64,000 nt of DNA from Terriglobus roseus DSM 18391 (GTDB taxonomy: Bacteria; Acidobacteriota; Terriglobia; Terriglobales; Acidobacteriaceae). Positions 23,700 through 31,916 of the stretch are shown here, in pieces. The stretch is from positions 186,001-250,000 of the forward strand of contig NC_018014.1 of assembly GCF_000265425.1 (NCBI RefSeq), written 5' to 3'. The first letter of the stretch is position 1, and each line of letters opens with the position of its first letter. A program made the position numbers and the translations under genes. Under the pieces are notes generated by a model. It saw only the letters and a list, made by a program, of their open reading frames with translations, made no database searches and was not told the DNA's origin.

Positions 23700-24335
23700 A
23701 TGTCCACACTGCTTCATGTCGATTCCAGTCCGCTGTACGGCGGTTCCATCTCTCGTGAACTTACGAGCGCGTTTGCCGCCCGATGGAAGGCCTCACGCCC
23801 AGAAGGCAAGGTGATCGTGCGCGATCTCAATGCCACCACGATTCCGCCGCTGGATGCCGCGTGGGTCGGATCTGTCTTTACCCCCGAAGAGTCCCGTAGC
23901 GCAGAGCAGAGGCAGACGCTGGCTCTCTCCGACACTCTGCTGGCTGAGTTATTCGAGGCCGACGAGTATGTGGTCGGCGTGCCGATGCATAACTTCGGCC
24001 CACCCTCGGTGCTGAAGCTCTGGGTCGATCAGATTGCGCGTGTCGGCAAGACCTTCAGCTACGCGGACGGTACGCCGAAGGGGTTGATCGTCGGGAAGAA
24101 GGCGACGTTTGTCGTGGCGACGGGCGGCATCTACGATGCGCAGACGCAGATGGCTTCCTTCAACTTTGTCGAGCCGTACCTGCGTTCGGTCTTTGGCTTT
24201 CTGGGCGTGACGGATACCACCTTCCTTACGGCCGGCGGTGTCCAGGCGGTGAACCATGGCAAGGTAGACCGTGCGACGTTCCTCGCGCCACACCTTCAGG
24301 CAGTCCAGGCGCACGCGAACCAGCAGGCGGTTTGA
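23700..24335 (+). CDS. azoR: FMN-dependent NADH azoreductase/quinone reductase
   Basis: This 211-residue flavodoxin-fold enzyme has the FMN phosphate loop SSPLYGGSISRELTSAF, the VGVPMHNFGPPSVLKLWVDQ segment and TFSYADGTPKGLIVGKKA, followed by VVATGGIYD. AzoR enzymes reduce quinones and azo compounds with NADH and protect against thiol and quinone stress. AAGGAG lies eight bases before the ATG. The divergent TetR gene and the operator-like repeats suggest inducible expression. It ends at a strong hairpin shared with the convergent serine hydrolase. Confidence 0.92.
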   Translation: MSTLLHVDSSPLYGGSISRELTSAFAARWKASRPEGKVIVRDLNATTIPPLDAAWVGSVFTPEESRSAEQRQTLALSDTLLAELFEADEYVVGVPMHNFGPPSVLKLWVDQIARVGKTFSYADGTPKGLIVGKKATFVVATGGIYDAQTQMASFNFVEPYLRSVFGFLGVTDTTFLTAGGVQAVNHGKVDRATFLAPHLQAVQAHANQQAV

Positions 24336-24339
24336 ACGC

Positions 24340-24379
24340 GTGACAGCATCATCGGTTCCGCGACCGGTGGTGCTGTCAC
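24340..24379. terminator. Bidirectional hairpin terminator, azoR / serine hydrolase
   Basis: A 16-bp stem (GTGACAGCA... with ...TGCTGTCAC as the outer nine pairs, then TCATCGG with CCGGTGG including two G-T pairs) closes around an 8-base loop. It begins four bases after the azoR stop. There is no long T run, so termination strength is uncertain, but its position between convergent stops supports the role. Confidence 0.65.
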
Positions 24380-24409
24380 CTGGTTTAGGTCCGCGCCGGT
24401 CTGAGTGGA

Positions 24410-25873
24410 TTACGGCTTCGCCGCGTCCTTCACCCGCTCGAAGGGATCCCGACGTTCTCCGAAGATCACTACGCCGTGGTCCGGCCCGTCGAAGGTTAGT
24501 TGCATGATGTCGTCGGTCACGAAGAAGGAGGCGGGCGATGAGGGGAACAGGGAATTGGGGGCACTGCCGTACATCGACAACTGCAGGGAATCTTTCGCTG
24601 GAGTGATTGCCATGGCCGGACCGTCCTTGATCTGGAAGTTGCCGGTGAACTGAAGTTGCTGGGCGAGCGGAACGGTTGCGAGTGTGCGCTCCTGAGGACG
24701 GTAGTCGGGCCAGCCGTACACGCGGGCGATGCTGCCGAGAAGCTCGCCGTAGAGCGCCCCGCCGTTTTCGCTGTTGGTCATGATGACCGCGCCGTCACCG
24801 TCCTGGTAGGCAAAGTAGATGCAACGGTAGCCTTCATTGCCACCGCCGTGGGACATGGCGGGCTTGTGGCTGGGGGATTCTGCGCCGACACCCAGCCCGT
24901 ATCCTTCTTTGATTGGCGTGAGCATGGTTCGCGCCATCTCCGCGGAGATGACGTGGTTCGCCTTGCCAGTGAGCGAGCGCTGCAGTTCGATGACCCAACG
25001 CGCGACGTCGGATGGTGTGGTCCAGAGACCGGCTGCCGCCATCTCGGGATAGGTGTGTGGGCCGCCGGGGATGGGCTTGCCCTGGCTGTCGACGGGCATT
25101 GCGACCTTGTTCCGCTTGGCCGGGTCGAGCGGCTGCTGGAAGGTACTGCTGCTCATGCCGACGGGGCCGAGGACGGACTCTTTCATGAGTTGCGGAAAGG
25201 CTTTGCCGGACTGGTCGATCATCATCTGCTGCACGATCGAGTAGCCGCCGCCGGAGTAGCTGTAGTGCGTACCGGGAACCTCTGCGACGACGACTGGATC
25301 GGAGTTGGCAGGTTTTGTACCGTTGAGGACCTGCGTCAGTGTCGGCACCGGCTCGCCTGCCGCATAGCCTCGGAAGCCGTGCACGGTTGTGCCGGCGGTG
25401 TGTGAGAGCAGCTTGCGCAGTGTGACGGGTGACTGCGCAGCGAAGCTTGTCTGCGGGAGAATCCAGCTCTTGAGTTCGGTTTCGACGGGCGCGTCGAGGG
25501 AGAGTTTGCGCTGTTCCACGAGCCTGAGCGCAGCCATCGACGTGAGGGATTTGCTGAGAGATGCGGCCTGGAAGAGGGTGCCGGTTGTGACCGGAGCGCC
25601 GCTTTCGCTCTGCGTGCCGTAGCCTTTTGCCCACTCGATCTTGCCGCCGTGGATTACGGCGATGCTGACGGCAGGGACGTGGAGGCGCTGCATCTCCGCG
25701 AGGATCTCCCGATGGTCGACGGGACGGCCGACGATGGTGACGACGGGACCCAGGCCTGACTCGACGGCGCGAATATGCGATTGCGTGCTCTGTGCCGGAA
25801 GAGCGGTGTAGACAAGGGCGAAGGCCAGGAGGGCTAGGGCTGGGCGACGAGTCGACATGCCGTAGTTACGCAT
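24410..25873 (-). CDS. Serine hydrolase, class C beta-lactamase-like
   Basis: This 487-residue exported protein has a signal peptide (RPALALLAFALVYTALPAQS). The penicillin-binding fold motifs are present: SLSKSLTSMAAL (SxxK, nucleophile Ser), YSYSGGGYSIVQ (YxN-like site with YSG) and HGGGNEG (replacing KTG). This is the esterase/D-aminopeptidase-like branch rather than a proven beta-lactamase. The last ~100 residues form a beta-rich lipocalin-like domain seen in several family members. GGGAG lies seven bases before the ATG at 25873; longer starts lack this. The substrate is unknown. Confidence 0.88.
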   Translation of the reverse strand: MRNYGMSTRRPALALLAFALVYTALPAQSTQSHIRAVESGLGPVVTIVGRPVDHREILAEMQRLHVPAVSIAVIHGGKIEWAKGYGTQSESGAPVTTGTLFQAASLSKSLTSMAALRLVEQRKLSLDAPVETELKSWILPQTSFAAQSPVTLRKLLSHTAGTTVHGFRGYAAGEPVPTLTQVLNGTKPANSDPVVVAEVPGTHYSYSGGGYSIVQQMMIDQSGKAFPQLMKESVLGPVGMSSSTFQQPLDPAKRNKVAMPVDSQGKPIPGGPHTYPEMAAAGLWTTPSDVARWVIELQRSLTGKANHVISAEMARTMLTPIKEGYGLGVGAESPSHKPAMSHGGGNEGYRCIYFAYQDGDGAVIMTNSENGGALYGELLGSIARVYGWPDYRPQERTLATVPLAQQLQFTGNFQIKDGPAMAITPAKDSLQLSMYGSAPNSLFPSSPASFFVTDDIMQLTFDGPDHGVVIFGERRDPFERVKDAAKP

Positions 25874-26008
25874 TAGACCACTCCCGGTTCGATCAATTCT
25901 TGCCACAATCTCACTCGATAAAGCTGGAAGATCCGGGCGCGAGGCCCGGATCATTCCTACCGTCTGCGCCGGGAAGACGCCGAAGGCGTCGAGTACGGTA
26001 CGAAGTGC

Positions 26009-26773
26009 CTAGCGGTCGTCGAACATGCTTCCGATGACACCGCCTACGAGGCCGCCGCCGAGGCCAACGCGGGTCTCGCGGTCGGGGCCGGGCAGGTACT
26101 CCTGCAGTTTGTGGGCGAGGTTGCTGATGGGCAGCGTCTGCAGCCAGATGCGGCCGGGGCCGGTGAGCGCGGCGAGGAAGATGCCGTCGCCACCGAAGAA
26201 CATGTTGCGAATGCCGGGGACGCGTGTGATCTGGAAGCTGACACCGGCGTGGAAGGCGCCGACGTGGCCGGGATGGACACGGAGTGTTTCGCCGGGCTGC
26301 AGATCACGGACGATGACTTCGCCGGAGAGCTCGAGCCATGCGGTGCCGTGACCGTAGATCTTCTGCAGCAGGAAGCCCTCGCCGCCGAAGATGCCGGCGC
26401 CCAGCGACTGCTGGAAGCCCAGACCGATGCCGACGTTGGGCGTGGCGCAGAGGAAGCCGTGGCGATGGACCATGTACTCGTCGCCGTTACCGTGCAGTTC
26501 AACAGGCACGATGTGGCCGGGGACCTTGGTGGCGAATGCGACTTCGCCGGGGTAGCCCTGCGCTGTGTACTCCGTCATGAAGAGGGTGCCGCCGCCAGCC
26601 ATGCGCTTGATGGCTCCGAGGAAGCCACCGCCGCCGCCCGCCTGGGTATGTGTGTGCATGCCGATTGAGGCGGACATCCAGCTGAGTTCGCCGGCTTCCG
26701 AGATGACGGTTTCGCCGGGCTGCAGAAGGAATTCAATGGCGGGCATGGTGGTGCCGTGGATGCGTGACTGCAT
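26009..26773 (-). CDS. AIM24/TIGR00266 family protein
   Basis: The 254-residue protein is glycine-rich and beta-rich, with IHGTTMPAIEFLLQPGETVI, GELSWMSASIGMHT, LQKIYGHGTAWLELSGEVI and FFGGDGIFLAALTGPGRIW. These match the AIM24 (TIGR00266) family, related to a yeast mitochondrial protein needed for inner-membrane organisation; bacterial members have no established role. The GLGGGLVGGVIGSMF tail could contact a membrane. The start at 26773 gives the usual family N-terminus; GGAGG is 13 bases upstream, rather far. The open frame upstream runs through dispersed repeats and is not coding. Confidence 0.85.
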   Translation of the reverse strand: MQSRIHGTTMPAIEFLLQPGETVISEAGELSWMSASIGMHTHTQAGGGGGFLGAIKRMAGGGTLFMTEYTAQGYPGEVAFATKVPGHIVPVELHGNGDEYMVHRHGFLCATPNVGIGLGFQQSLGAGIFGGEGFLLQKIYGHGTAWLELSGEVIVRDLQPGETLRVHPGHVGAFHAGVSFQITRVPGIRNMFFGGDGIFLAALTGPGRIWLQTLPISNLAHKLQEYLPGPDRETRVGLGGGLVGGVIGSMFDDR

Positions 26774-27288
26774 GGTGTGTTTCTTGCCTCCGTGGCGGTG
26801 TTCTGCCTCGAATCGAAGATACGACAGTGCGGTGGTTGTGGTTCCGTTTGCATTCCGTTGCGCCCCCCAAGAACTTGTCATCCTGAGCGAAGCGCATTCG
26901 AACCCTTCCCCCAGCTTTGGAATGCCTTCCTCAAAGCTTGTGGAATGGACGTGCGCTTTGTTCCAGGCTGCAGAAGTCTTCCGTTCGGAAGCGCGCAGCT
27001 TCAGCTGTGCCAATGACGCACGTGTCGAAGATGGGCTTTGCCCTGAGGTCGAGCTTCTTGCCTGTCGCGGCGCAAAGCTAAACCTCGGCGGCTAAAGCCA
27101 TTTGAGTATTGGAGGCTTTTGGCACAGCTGAAGCTGTGCCCTTCCTCTCAATTCATATTTGCAGTGGCATAAGCAGAATGCAGGTCCTTCGACTGCACTT
27201 CGACTGCACTTCGACTGCACTTCGCTGCGCTGCGTCCCGCTCAGGATGACAGGCTTCGGAGGCGGAACAGAGACGATCTGCTGAGGCT
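26774..27288. repeat. Repeat-rich intergenic region
   Basis: No gene is seen in these 515 bases. An 11-bp unit TTCGACTGCAC is repeated three times without change at 27188-27220, followed by a partial fourth copy, and the block ends GCTCAGGATGACA. The reverse of that end (TGTCATCCTGAGCGAAGCG) lies at 26877-26895, so two copies of the same dispersed element face each other. TTGGCACAGCTGAAGCTGTGCCC near 27119-27141 contains the hairpin GGCACAGCT/AGCTGTGCC, repeated at about 53.9 kb. A second CAGCTTCAGCTGTGCCAA lies near 26997-27014. It reads as repeat accumulation, possibly with gene decay, not regulation. Confidence 0.75.
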
Positions 27289-28014
27289 CTACAGCGAATC
27301 CCCGAACAACCCCGGCTGGTCGGCATCTGCGCCCTTCGTGGGAATGTCTTTTTGTGCGATTGGATTCGTCGCCATGCCCGGTTCGTTCTCGACGGGTTCG
27401 CAATGCAGGCCTTCCGGGAGGGGGCGCAGCAGGTCGAGGGGCGGCTGCGCGGATTCGTCGCGGGAGAGCCAGCGGGCGTAGTCCTTTGGCTGCAGGATGA
27501 CGGGCATGCGGGTGTGGATGGGCTGCATGGTCTCGTTGGCGTCGGTGGTGAGGACGGTGAAGCTTTGCAGCCAGTGGCCGTTGGCGGGGTCTTTCCATGC
27601 GCTCCACAGGCCGGCGAAGGCGAAGGGCGCGGTGCCGTCTAGGGTGAAGGCGAACTTGGGATTGTTGCGCGGGCGGATTTTCTGCCACTCGAAGAAGGCG
27701 TCGGCTGGGACGAGGCAGCGATGCCGCTCAAAGGCGCGCTTCCACATGCCGGCTTTTTCGACGCCCTCGCTGCGTGCGTTGAAGGTGGTGGGCGGCGGCT
27801 TTTCGCCGGGTTTCTGCCAGGGCGGGATGAAGCCCCAGCGCGCGAGCACAAGGTCGCGCTGACCGGTGTCCCGGTTCTCGCGCACGATGGGTTGCATGGT
27901 GGTGGGGCGGATGTCGTCGTCGGGTGCGAGCGGGTCTTCGAAGACGTGGCCGTCGATGCGCATGGCTTCGGCGATGCGTTGCTTGTCACTTCGTCGCTGG
28001 TAGCGTCCGCACAT
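27289..28014 (-). CDS. yedK: SOS response-associated protein, HMCES/YedK type
   Basis: This 241-residue protein has all active-site features of the SRAP family: Cys2 directly after Met (MCGRYQRR), the Asn in FNARSEGV, the Glu in LVPADAFFEWQ and the His in QPIHTRMPVIL. HMCES/YedK proteins form a thiazolidine crosslink between Cys2 and abasic sites in single-stranded DNA, shielding them from breakage. The C-terminal ~40 residues are less typical and probably disordered. No LexA box was recognised upstream. It starts 15 bp after the VWA gene stop and is probably cotranscribed with it. Confidence 0.92.
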   Translation of the reverse strand: MCGRYQRRSDKQRIAEAMRIDGHVFEDPLAPDDDIRPTTMQPIVRENRDTGQRDLVLARWGFIPPWQKPGEKPPPTTFNARSEGVEKAGMWKRAFERHRCLVPADAFFEWQKIRPRNNPKFAFTLDGTAPFAFAGLWSAWKDPANGHWLQSFTVLTTDANETMQPIHTRMPVILQPKDYARWLSRDESAQPPLDLLRPLPEGLHCEPVENEPGMATNPIAQKDIPTKGADADQPGLFGDSL

Positions 28015-28029
28015 GAATTGTGTGATGCG

Positions 28030-29007
28030 TTACGGCTCGAAGGTGAAGCCGTTGCGCGCCTGCACGATCTGCTTCCTGTCTTTTGTGCGGAGTTCCAGGC
28101 GGTGGAAGCTGCCGGGCTTGAGGTCGGGTGGTGGTGTGTAGCCGAGTTCGTACTGTGTGCGAAGGTCGCTGCCGATCTGTTCGTAGATGGAGCGCAGGCT
28201 CATCTTGCCGACGGTGTACATGCGTCCGCCGGTTTGTTCGGCGAGGGCTTTGAGGATCTTTGCGCCTTCGTCCACGTTGCTGCGTCGTATGCCGATGCCG
28301 CCGCTGGTAAATGCGCCCGGCGTGAAGACGCTGTACTCGATGCAGTAGATCTGCACGTTGTGCTGCTGCGCTTCGTGAATGGCTTCGTCGAGGGATTTGC
28401 GGCTGCCGTTGTCGCCGCCGTCGCTGAGGATGATCATGGCTTTGCGGCCGGTCTGCTTGGAGAGTTTGAGCCTGGCGACGTCATAGATGGCGTCCTGCAG
28501 GCGTGTGCCATTGGCAGTGGAGGAGCGGGAGTAGAGGCCCAGCAGGCCGAGGTGGAGACGGTTTGGAGAGCTGGTCATGGCGACGAGTTCGTCCACCTCT
28601 GCGTCGACGCGCAATAGCATGGCGCGGTCCTGCGGGCGGCCGAGCATGGTCTGGAAAAAGACGTCGCTGCCTAGGACTTCGTCGGAGAGGAGTGTGCGCT
28701 GGCTGCCGCTGGTGTCGACCAGGATGGCGAAGGTGAGCGGCAGCTCCGAGGCCTCAGAGAAGTAACGGATGGGGACGTCTTTGCCGTCCTGCTTCAGTTC
28801 GAAGTCGTCCTTGGTCAGGCCCTGGACGGGGATGTTGTCCTTGCCGCGCACCACGGCGGAGAGTGCGACGACGCGCGAGGCGACACGCAGTGTCAGCGTC
28901 TCCTCGGTGGGCGCAGGCGCAGGTGTTGGAGGGGGTGGGGTCTGGCTGAGTGCCGCATGCAGACTGCAGAGCAGTACCAGCGGCGCAAGAACATCGCGGT
29001 ACTTCAC
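28030..29007 (-). CDS. VWA domain protein, Acidobacteria type, secreted
   Basis: This 325-residue protein has a signal peptide (LAPLVLLCSLHAALSQT) and a proline-rich linker. An N-terminal strand region (SRVVALSAVVRGKDNIPVQG) precedes a von Willebrand A domain from about residue 90. The metal-ion adhesion motif is intact: LVDTSGS (DxSxS), a later Thr region and ILSDGGDNGS. The ending FHRLELRTKDRKQIVQAR matches the VWFA-related domain common in Acidobacteria genomes. The protein is likely periplasmic or surface-exposed and mediates protein contacts; its partner is unknown. It lies upstream of yedK in a leftward pair. Confidence 0.88.
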   Translation of the reverse strand: MKYRDVLAPLVLLCSLHAALSQTPPPPTPAPAPTEETLTLRVASRVVALSAVVRGKDNIPVQGLTKDDFELKQDGKDVPIRYFSEASELPLTFAILVDTSGSQRTLLSDEVLGSDVFFQTMLGRPQDRAMLLRVDAEVDELVAMTSSPNRLHLGLLGLYSRSSTANGTRLQDAIYDVARLKLSKQTGRKAMIILSDGGDNGSRKSLDEAIHEAQQHNVQIYCIEYSVFTPGAFTSGGIGIRRSNVDEGAKILKALAEQTGGRMYTVGKMSLRSIYEQIGSDLRTQYELGYTPPPDLKPGSFHRLELRTKDRKQIVQARNGFTFEP

Positions 29008-29088
29008 GGCGGCTGCCTCCCAATGCCGAAAACCTACGCTTCATGGACCGGCGCGTCAACGGTATTTCGAAGTGCGAGATCTTCTGCG

Positions 29089-31341
29089 CTATGCCAGGGC
29101 GGCTTCTACGGGATCGCTGGACGTGGGCGTGGTTGCGGTTGTGTGCAGGCGCACCTCGACGTTGGTGGCGTAGAAGGTTGCGCCGCCGCCGAGGTCGGTG
29201 AGGCGTTCGCTGGTGAGGACGTTGACGCCGTTGCCGTCGGCAGCGAGCTTGTTCCAGCCGAGCGTAGCTGCGACGGTGCCGCGTGGGACGCGGTGCGTCA
29301 GCGAGGCGGTGAGGTTGAGTGAGCCACGATCGTTGGCGACGGCGACGGTGTCGTCCTGTGCGATGTTGCGCTCTGCGGCGTCGTCGGGATGGATCTCCAG
29401 CGTGCCGAGGCCGATGCGCGCCTGCTCCATGTTGCGGTGCTGCGGGATGTTGGCGAAGGTGGAGTTCATCCAGTGGTCGGCCTTGCGCGCCAGCATGCGC
29501 AACGGCTGCGTGGCGTCGTTGCGCTCGGGTGTGGGCGCGTAGGCGGGGAGTGGGTCGAGTCCCTGTTGCTGGAGCGATGCGGAGTAGAACTCACCGCGAC
29601 CGCTTGGCGTGCGGAACCATGTGGCGTCGGCGAAGGGCAGGAACTCGCCGCGGTCGTTGCGTGGCAGGGTGAGGGCGATCATCGGCTGCTGCTTCAGGGC
29701 TTCGAGCGTGATGCCCTGATGCCAGGGATGTTGCGTGTCCAGTGCCTGTGCGAGGAGGTCTTCTTCGGTTTCGCGGAAGCAGGGTTCGGGGAAGCCCATG
29801 CGTTGAGCGAGTTGGCCGAAGAGCCGGACGTTGCTGCGGGACTCGCCCATGGGTTCCATTGCGCGCAGGGAGAGTTGGGCGAAGTAGTGGCCGTAGGCGC
29901 CCTGCACGTCGTCTTGTTCGAGGAAGCTGGGCGATGGCAGGACGATGTCCGCGTGGTCGGCGGTGTCGGTGAAGAAGCAGTCGTGGACGACGGTAAAGAG
30001 GTCGTCGCGACGCATGCCACGCAGTACGGCGGACTGGTTGGGTGCGACGGCTGCGGGGTTTGAGTTGTAGACGAAGAGCGCGTGCACCGCAGGATCGTCT
30101 ACCTGCGTGAGGGCTTCGCCGAGCTGGCTCATGTTGAGGGTGCGTGCGTCGCGGCCGAGCGGGCTGGCGCGCATGAGCTCCGGCATCTGCAGCTTTGCGC
30201 TGTTGAAGCCGAAGGCGTTGGAGGTGGAGAGCATGACGCCGCCGCCGTGATGTTTCCAGGCGCCGGTCATCAGGGGCAGCATGCCCACCGCTCGGGCGGC
30301 CGTGCCGCCGTTGTCGGTGCGCTGGATGCCGTAATTCACGCGGATCACTGCGGGCTTTGTTGTCGCGTAGGCACGGGCCAGGGCGACGATGACTTCGGCG
30401 TCGATGCCGGTAGTAATGGCGACCTGTTCCGGCGCGTAGTCGGCGGTCATGACGCGGTCGCGCAGTGCTCCGAAGCCGTGCGTGCAGTCGCGGATGTAGT
30501 CGCGGTCTTCCAGGCCATCGCGGAGGATGACGTGCATCATGCCCATGGCGAGGGCAGTGTCGGTGCCGGGGCGGATGGCGATGTGTTGATCGGCGAGACG
30601 CGCGGTCTTGGTCTGGTAGGGATCGATGACGACAAGGCGGGCACCGTTGCGGCGTGCCTGTTCTACGAAGGGCCACAGGTGGATGCTGTTGCCGTGCAGG
30701 TTTGCGCCCCAGGCGAGGATCAGCTTGGCGTGTGCGAAGCTCTGTGGCTCCGGTCCAACACGCACGCCGTAGACGGAGTTGAAGGCGGCTGTGCCGGCGC
30801 TGGCGCAGATGGTGCGGTCGAGTTGCGAGGCTCCGAGGCGGTGAAAGAAGCGGCGGTCCATGGAGCCGTAGCCGAGCTGGCCGATGGTGCCCGCGTAGCT
30901 GTAGGGCAGGATCGATTCGGGGCCGTGGGTGTCGCTGATTTGCTGGAGCCGCGCGGCGATGGTGTCGAGCGCTTCGTCCCAGGAGATGCGCTCGAAGGCG
31001 AGGTGCTCTTCGCCGGGCTTCAGCGATCCCTTTGCGACGCCGGCTCGGCGGCGCATGGGATAGAGCAGACGGTCGGGGGAGTAGACGCGATCGAGATAGC
31101 GCGTGACCTTGCCGCAGAGGAAGCCGCGCGTGACCGGGTGCGCGGGATCGCCTGCGATGCGGACGACGCGATTTGTCCCGAGGTCTATGGTGGCGAGGAC
31201 GCCGCAGCTATCGGGGCAGTCGAGGGAGCAGGTGGTGTGTACGACGCGTGTGCGTGGTGTTGTCTCTGCCAGCGATTGCTTCCCGTCTTCATCGTGTGAA
31301 AACGCGGTGGCACCTGCTCCGTTCGTGGTCATCGACGGCAT
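29089..31341 (-). CDS. Molybdopterin oxidoreductase, formate-dehydrogenase-like
   Basis: The 750-residue enzyme has an N-terminal 4Fe-4S motif, CSLDCPDSCG followed by Cys in FLCGK, the molybdopterin-binding core (LILAWGANLHGN, VIDPYQTKTARLADQHI) and a C-terminal molydop-binding domain (LEIHPDDAAERNI, DRGSLNL). A Cys in RTICASAGTA could be the molybdenum ligand. No Tat signal, iron-sulfur partner, cytochrome or FdhD gene is adjacent, so it is probably a soluble, stand-alone enzyme; the substrate is not evident. The start at 31341 is chosen because the long frame upstream overlaps the divergent DUF4440 gene; ATG at 31332 is possible. Confidence 0.85.
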   Translation of the reverse strand: MPSMTTNGAGATAFSHDEDGKQSLAETTPRTRVVHTTCSLDCPDSCGVLATIDLGTNRVVRIAGDPAHPVTRGFLCGKVTRYLDRVYSPDRLLYPMRRRAGVAKGSLKPGEEHLAFERISWDEALDTIAARLQQISDTHGPESILPYSYAGTIGQLGYGSMDRRFFHRLGASQLDRTICASAGTAAFNSVYGVRVGPEPQSFAHAKLILAWGANLHGNSIHLWPFVEQARRNGARLVVIDPYQTKTARLADQHIAIRPGTDTALAMGMMHVILRDGLEDRDYIRDCTHGFGALRDRVMTADYAPEQVAITTGIDAEVIVALARAYATTKPAVIRVNYGIQRTDNGGTAARAVGMLPLMTGAWKHHGGGVMLSTSNAFGFNSAKLQMPELMRASPLGRDARTLNMSQLGEALTQVDDPAVHALFVYNSNPAAVAPNQSAVLRGMRRDDLFTVVHDCFFTDTADHADIVLPSPSFLEQDDVQGAYGHYFAQLSLRAMEPMGESRSNVRLFGQLAQRMGFPEPCFRETEEDLLAQALDTQHPWHQGITLEALKQQPMIALTLPRNDRGEFLPFADATWFRTPSGRGEFYSASLQQQGLDPLPAYAPTPERNDATQPLRMLARKADHWMNSTFANIPQHRNMEQARIGLGTLEIHPDDAAERNIAQDDTVAVANDRGSLNLTASLTHRVPRGTVAATLGWNKLAADGNGVNVLTSERLTDLGGGATFYATNVEVRLHTTATTPTSSDPVEAALA

Positions 31342-31404
31342 GGGATGATTGTAGAAGTCCCAGTCAGTATTGCGTAGGCTCAAATCACAGGAGTAGCCCT
31401 GACG

Positions 31405-31893
31405 ATGCGCCGTTCCCTTATTCGCCTTGCACTTGTTGTGGCGCTGGTCAGCCTGCCTGCTGCCACGCTGTCTCGTTCCGCCTTTGCTCAGAAGGAAGGC
31501 GAGCAGATGCGCGTTCTGCCGCAGGCCGAACTGGACGTGGTGAAGGTGCTGATGGCGCAGGAGCGCGCCTGGAACAGCGGCAACATGGAAGACTTCACGG
31601 CGAGCTACAAGAACTCGCCGGACACGTTGTTTATCGGCAACATTGTGACGCGCGGCTTTGAAGGCATGGTCGCAACCTACAAGAAGAACTATCCGGACCG
31701 CGCAACGATGGGCCGGTTGACCTTCAGCGACCTGGAGCCGCATCTGCTGGACGAGCGCTTTGCAACACTGACGGGCCGCTTCGCACTGGAGCGCGACAAG
31801 AAGCATGGCGGCAACGTCGGCGGCGTCTTCTCGCTGGTGTTGGAGAAGACACCGCAGGGTTGGAAGATCATTCTGGACCACACGACCAGCTAG
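31405..31893 (+). CDS. Secreted SnoaL/DUF4440-like (NTF2-fold) protein
   Basis: This 162-residue protein has a signal peptide (LIRLALVVALVSLPAATLSRSAFAQ). The mature part has the NTF2-like pattern VLMAQERAWNSGNMEDFTAS, DTLFIGNIVTRGFEGMVATY and a C-terminal FSLVLEKTPQGWKIILDH, matching calcium/calmodulin-dependent kinase II-association/DUF4440 proteins. Such small cone-shaped proteins bind hydrophobic ligands or act as enzymes; the role here is unknown. AGGAG lies about 12 bases before the ATG. It is divergent from the molybdopterin oxidoreductase. Confidence 0.8.
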   Translation: MRRSLIRLALVVALVSLPAATLSRSAFAQKEGEQMRVLPQAELDVVKVLMAQERAWNSGNMEDFTASYKNSPDTLFIGNIVTRGFEGMVATYKKNYPDRATMGRLTFSDLEPHLLDERFATLTGRFALERDKKHGGNVGGVFSLVLEKTPQGWKIILDHTTS

Positions 31894-31916
31894 GTCCGTC
31901 AGACGAACAGCCAGAT

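Noticed and set aside
24410-25873. Antibiotic-resistance beta-lactamase
   Set aside because: SxxK and HGG are present, but the YxN site is altered and the C-terminal lipocalin-like domain points to the esterase/peptidase branch.
27188-27220. 11-bp triplication considered as an iteron origin or CRISPR
   Set aside because: The units are adjacent without spacers, AT content is not raised, and no replication gene is near. Slippage in a dispersed repeat explains it.
30082-31299. A 405-codon plus-strand open frame opposite the molybdopterin oxidoreductase
   Set aside because: Its translation is Gly/Val/Ala/Asp-rich without domains, and the opposite strand has the complete enzyme with intact iron-sulfur and cofactor motifs.
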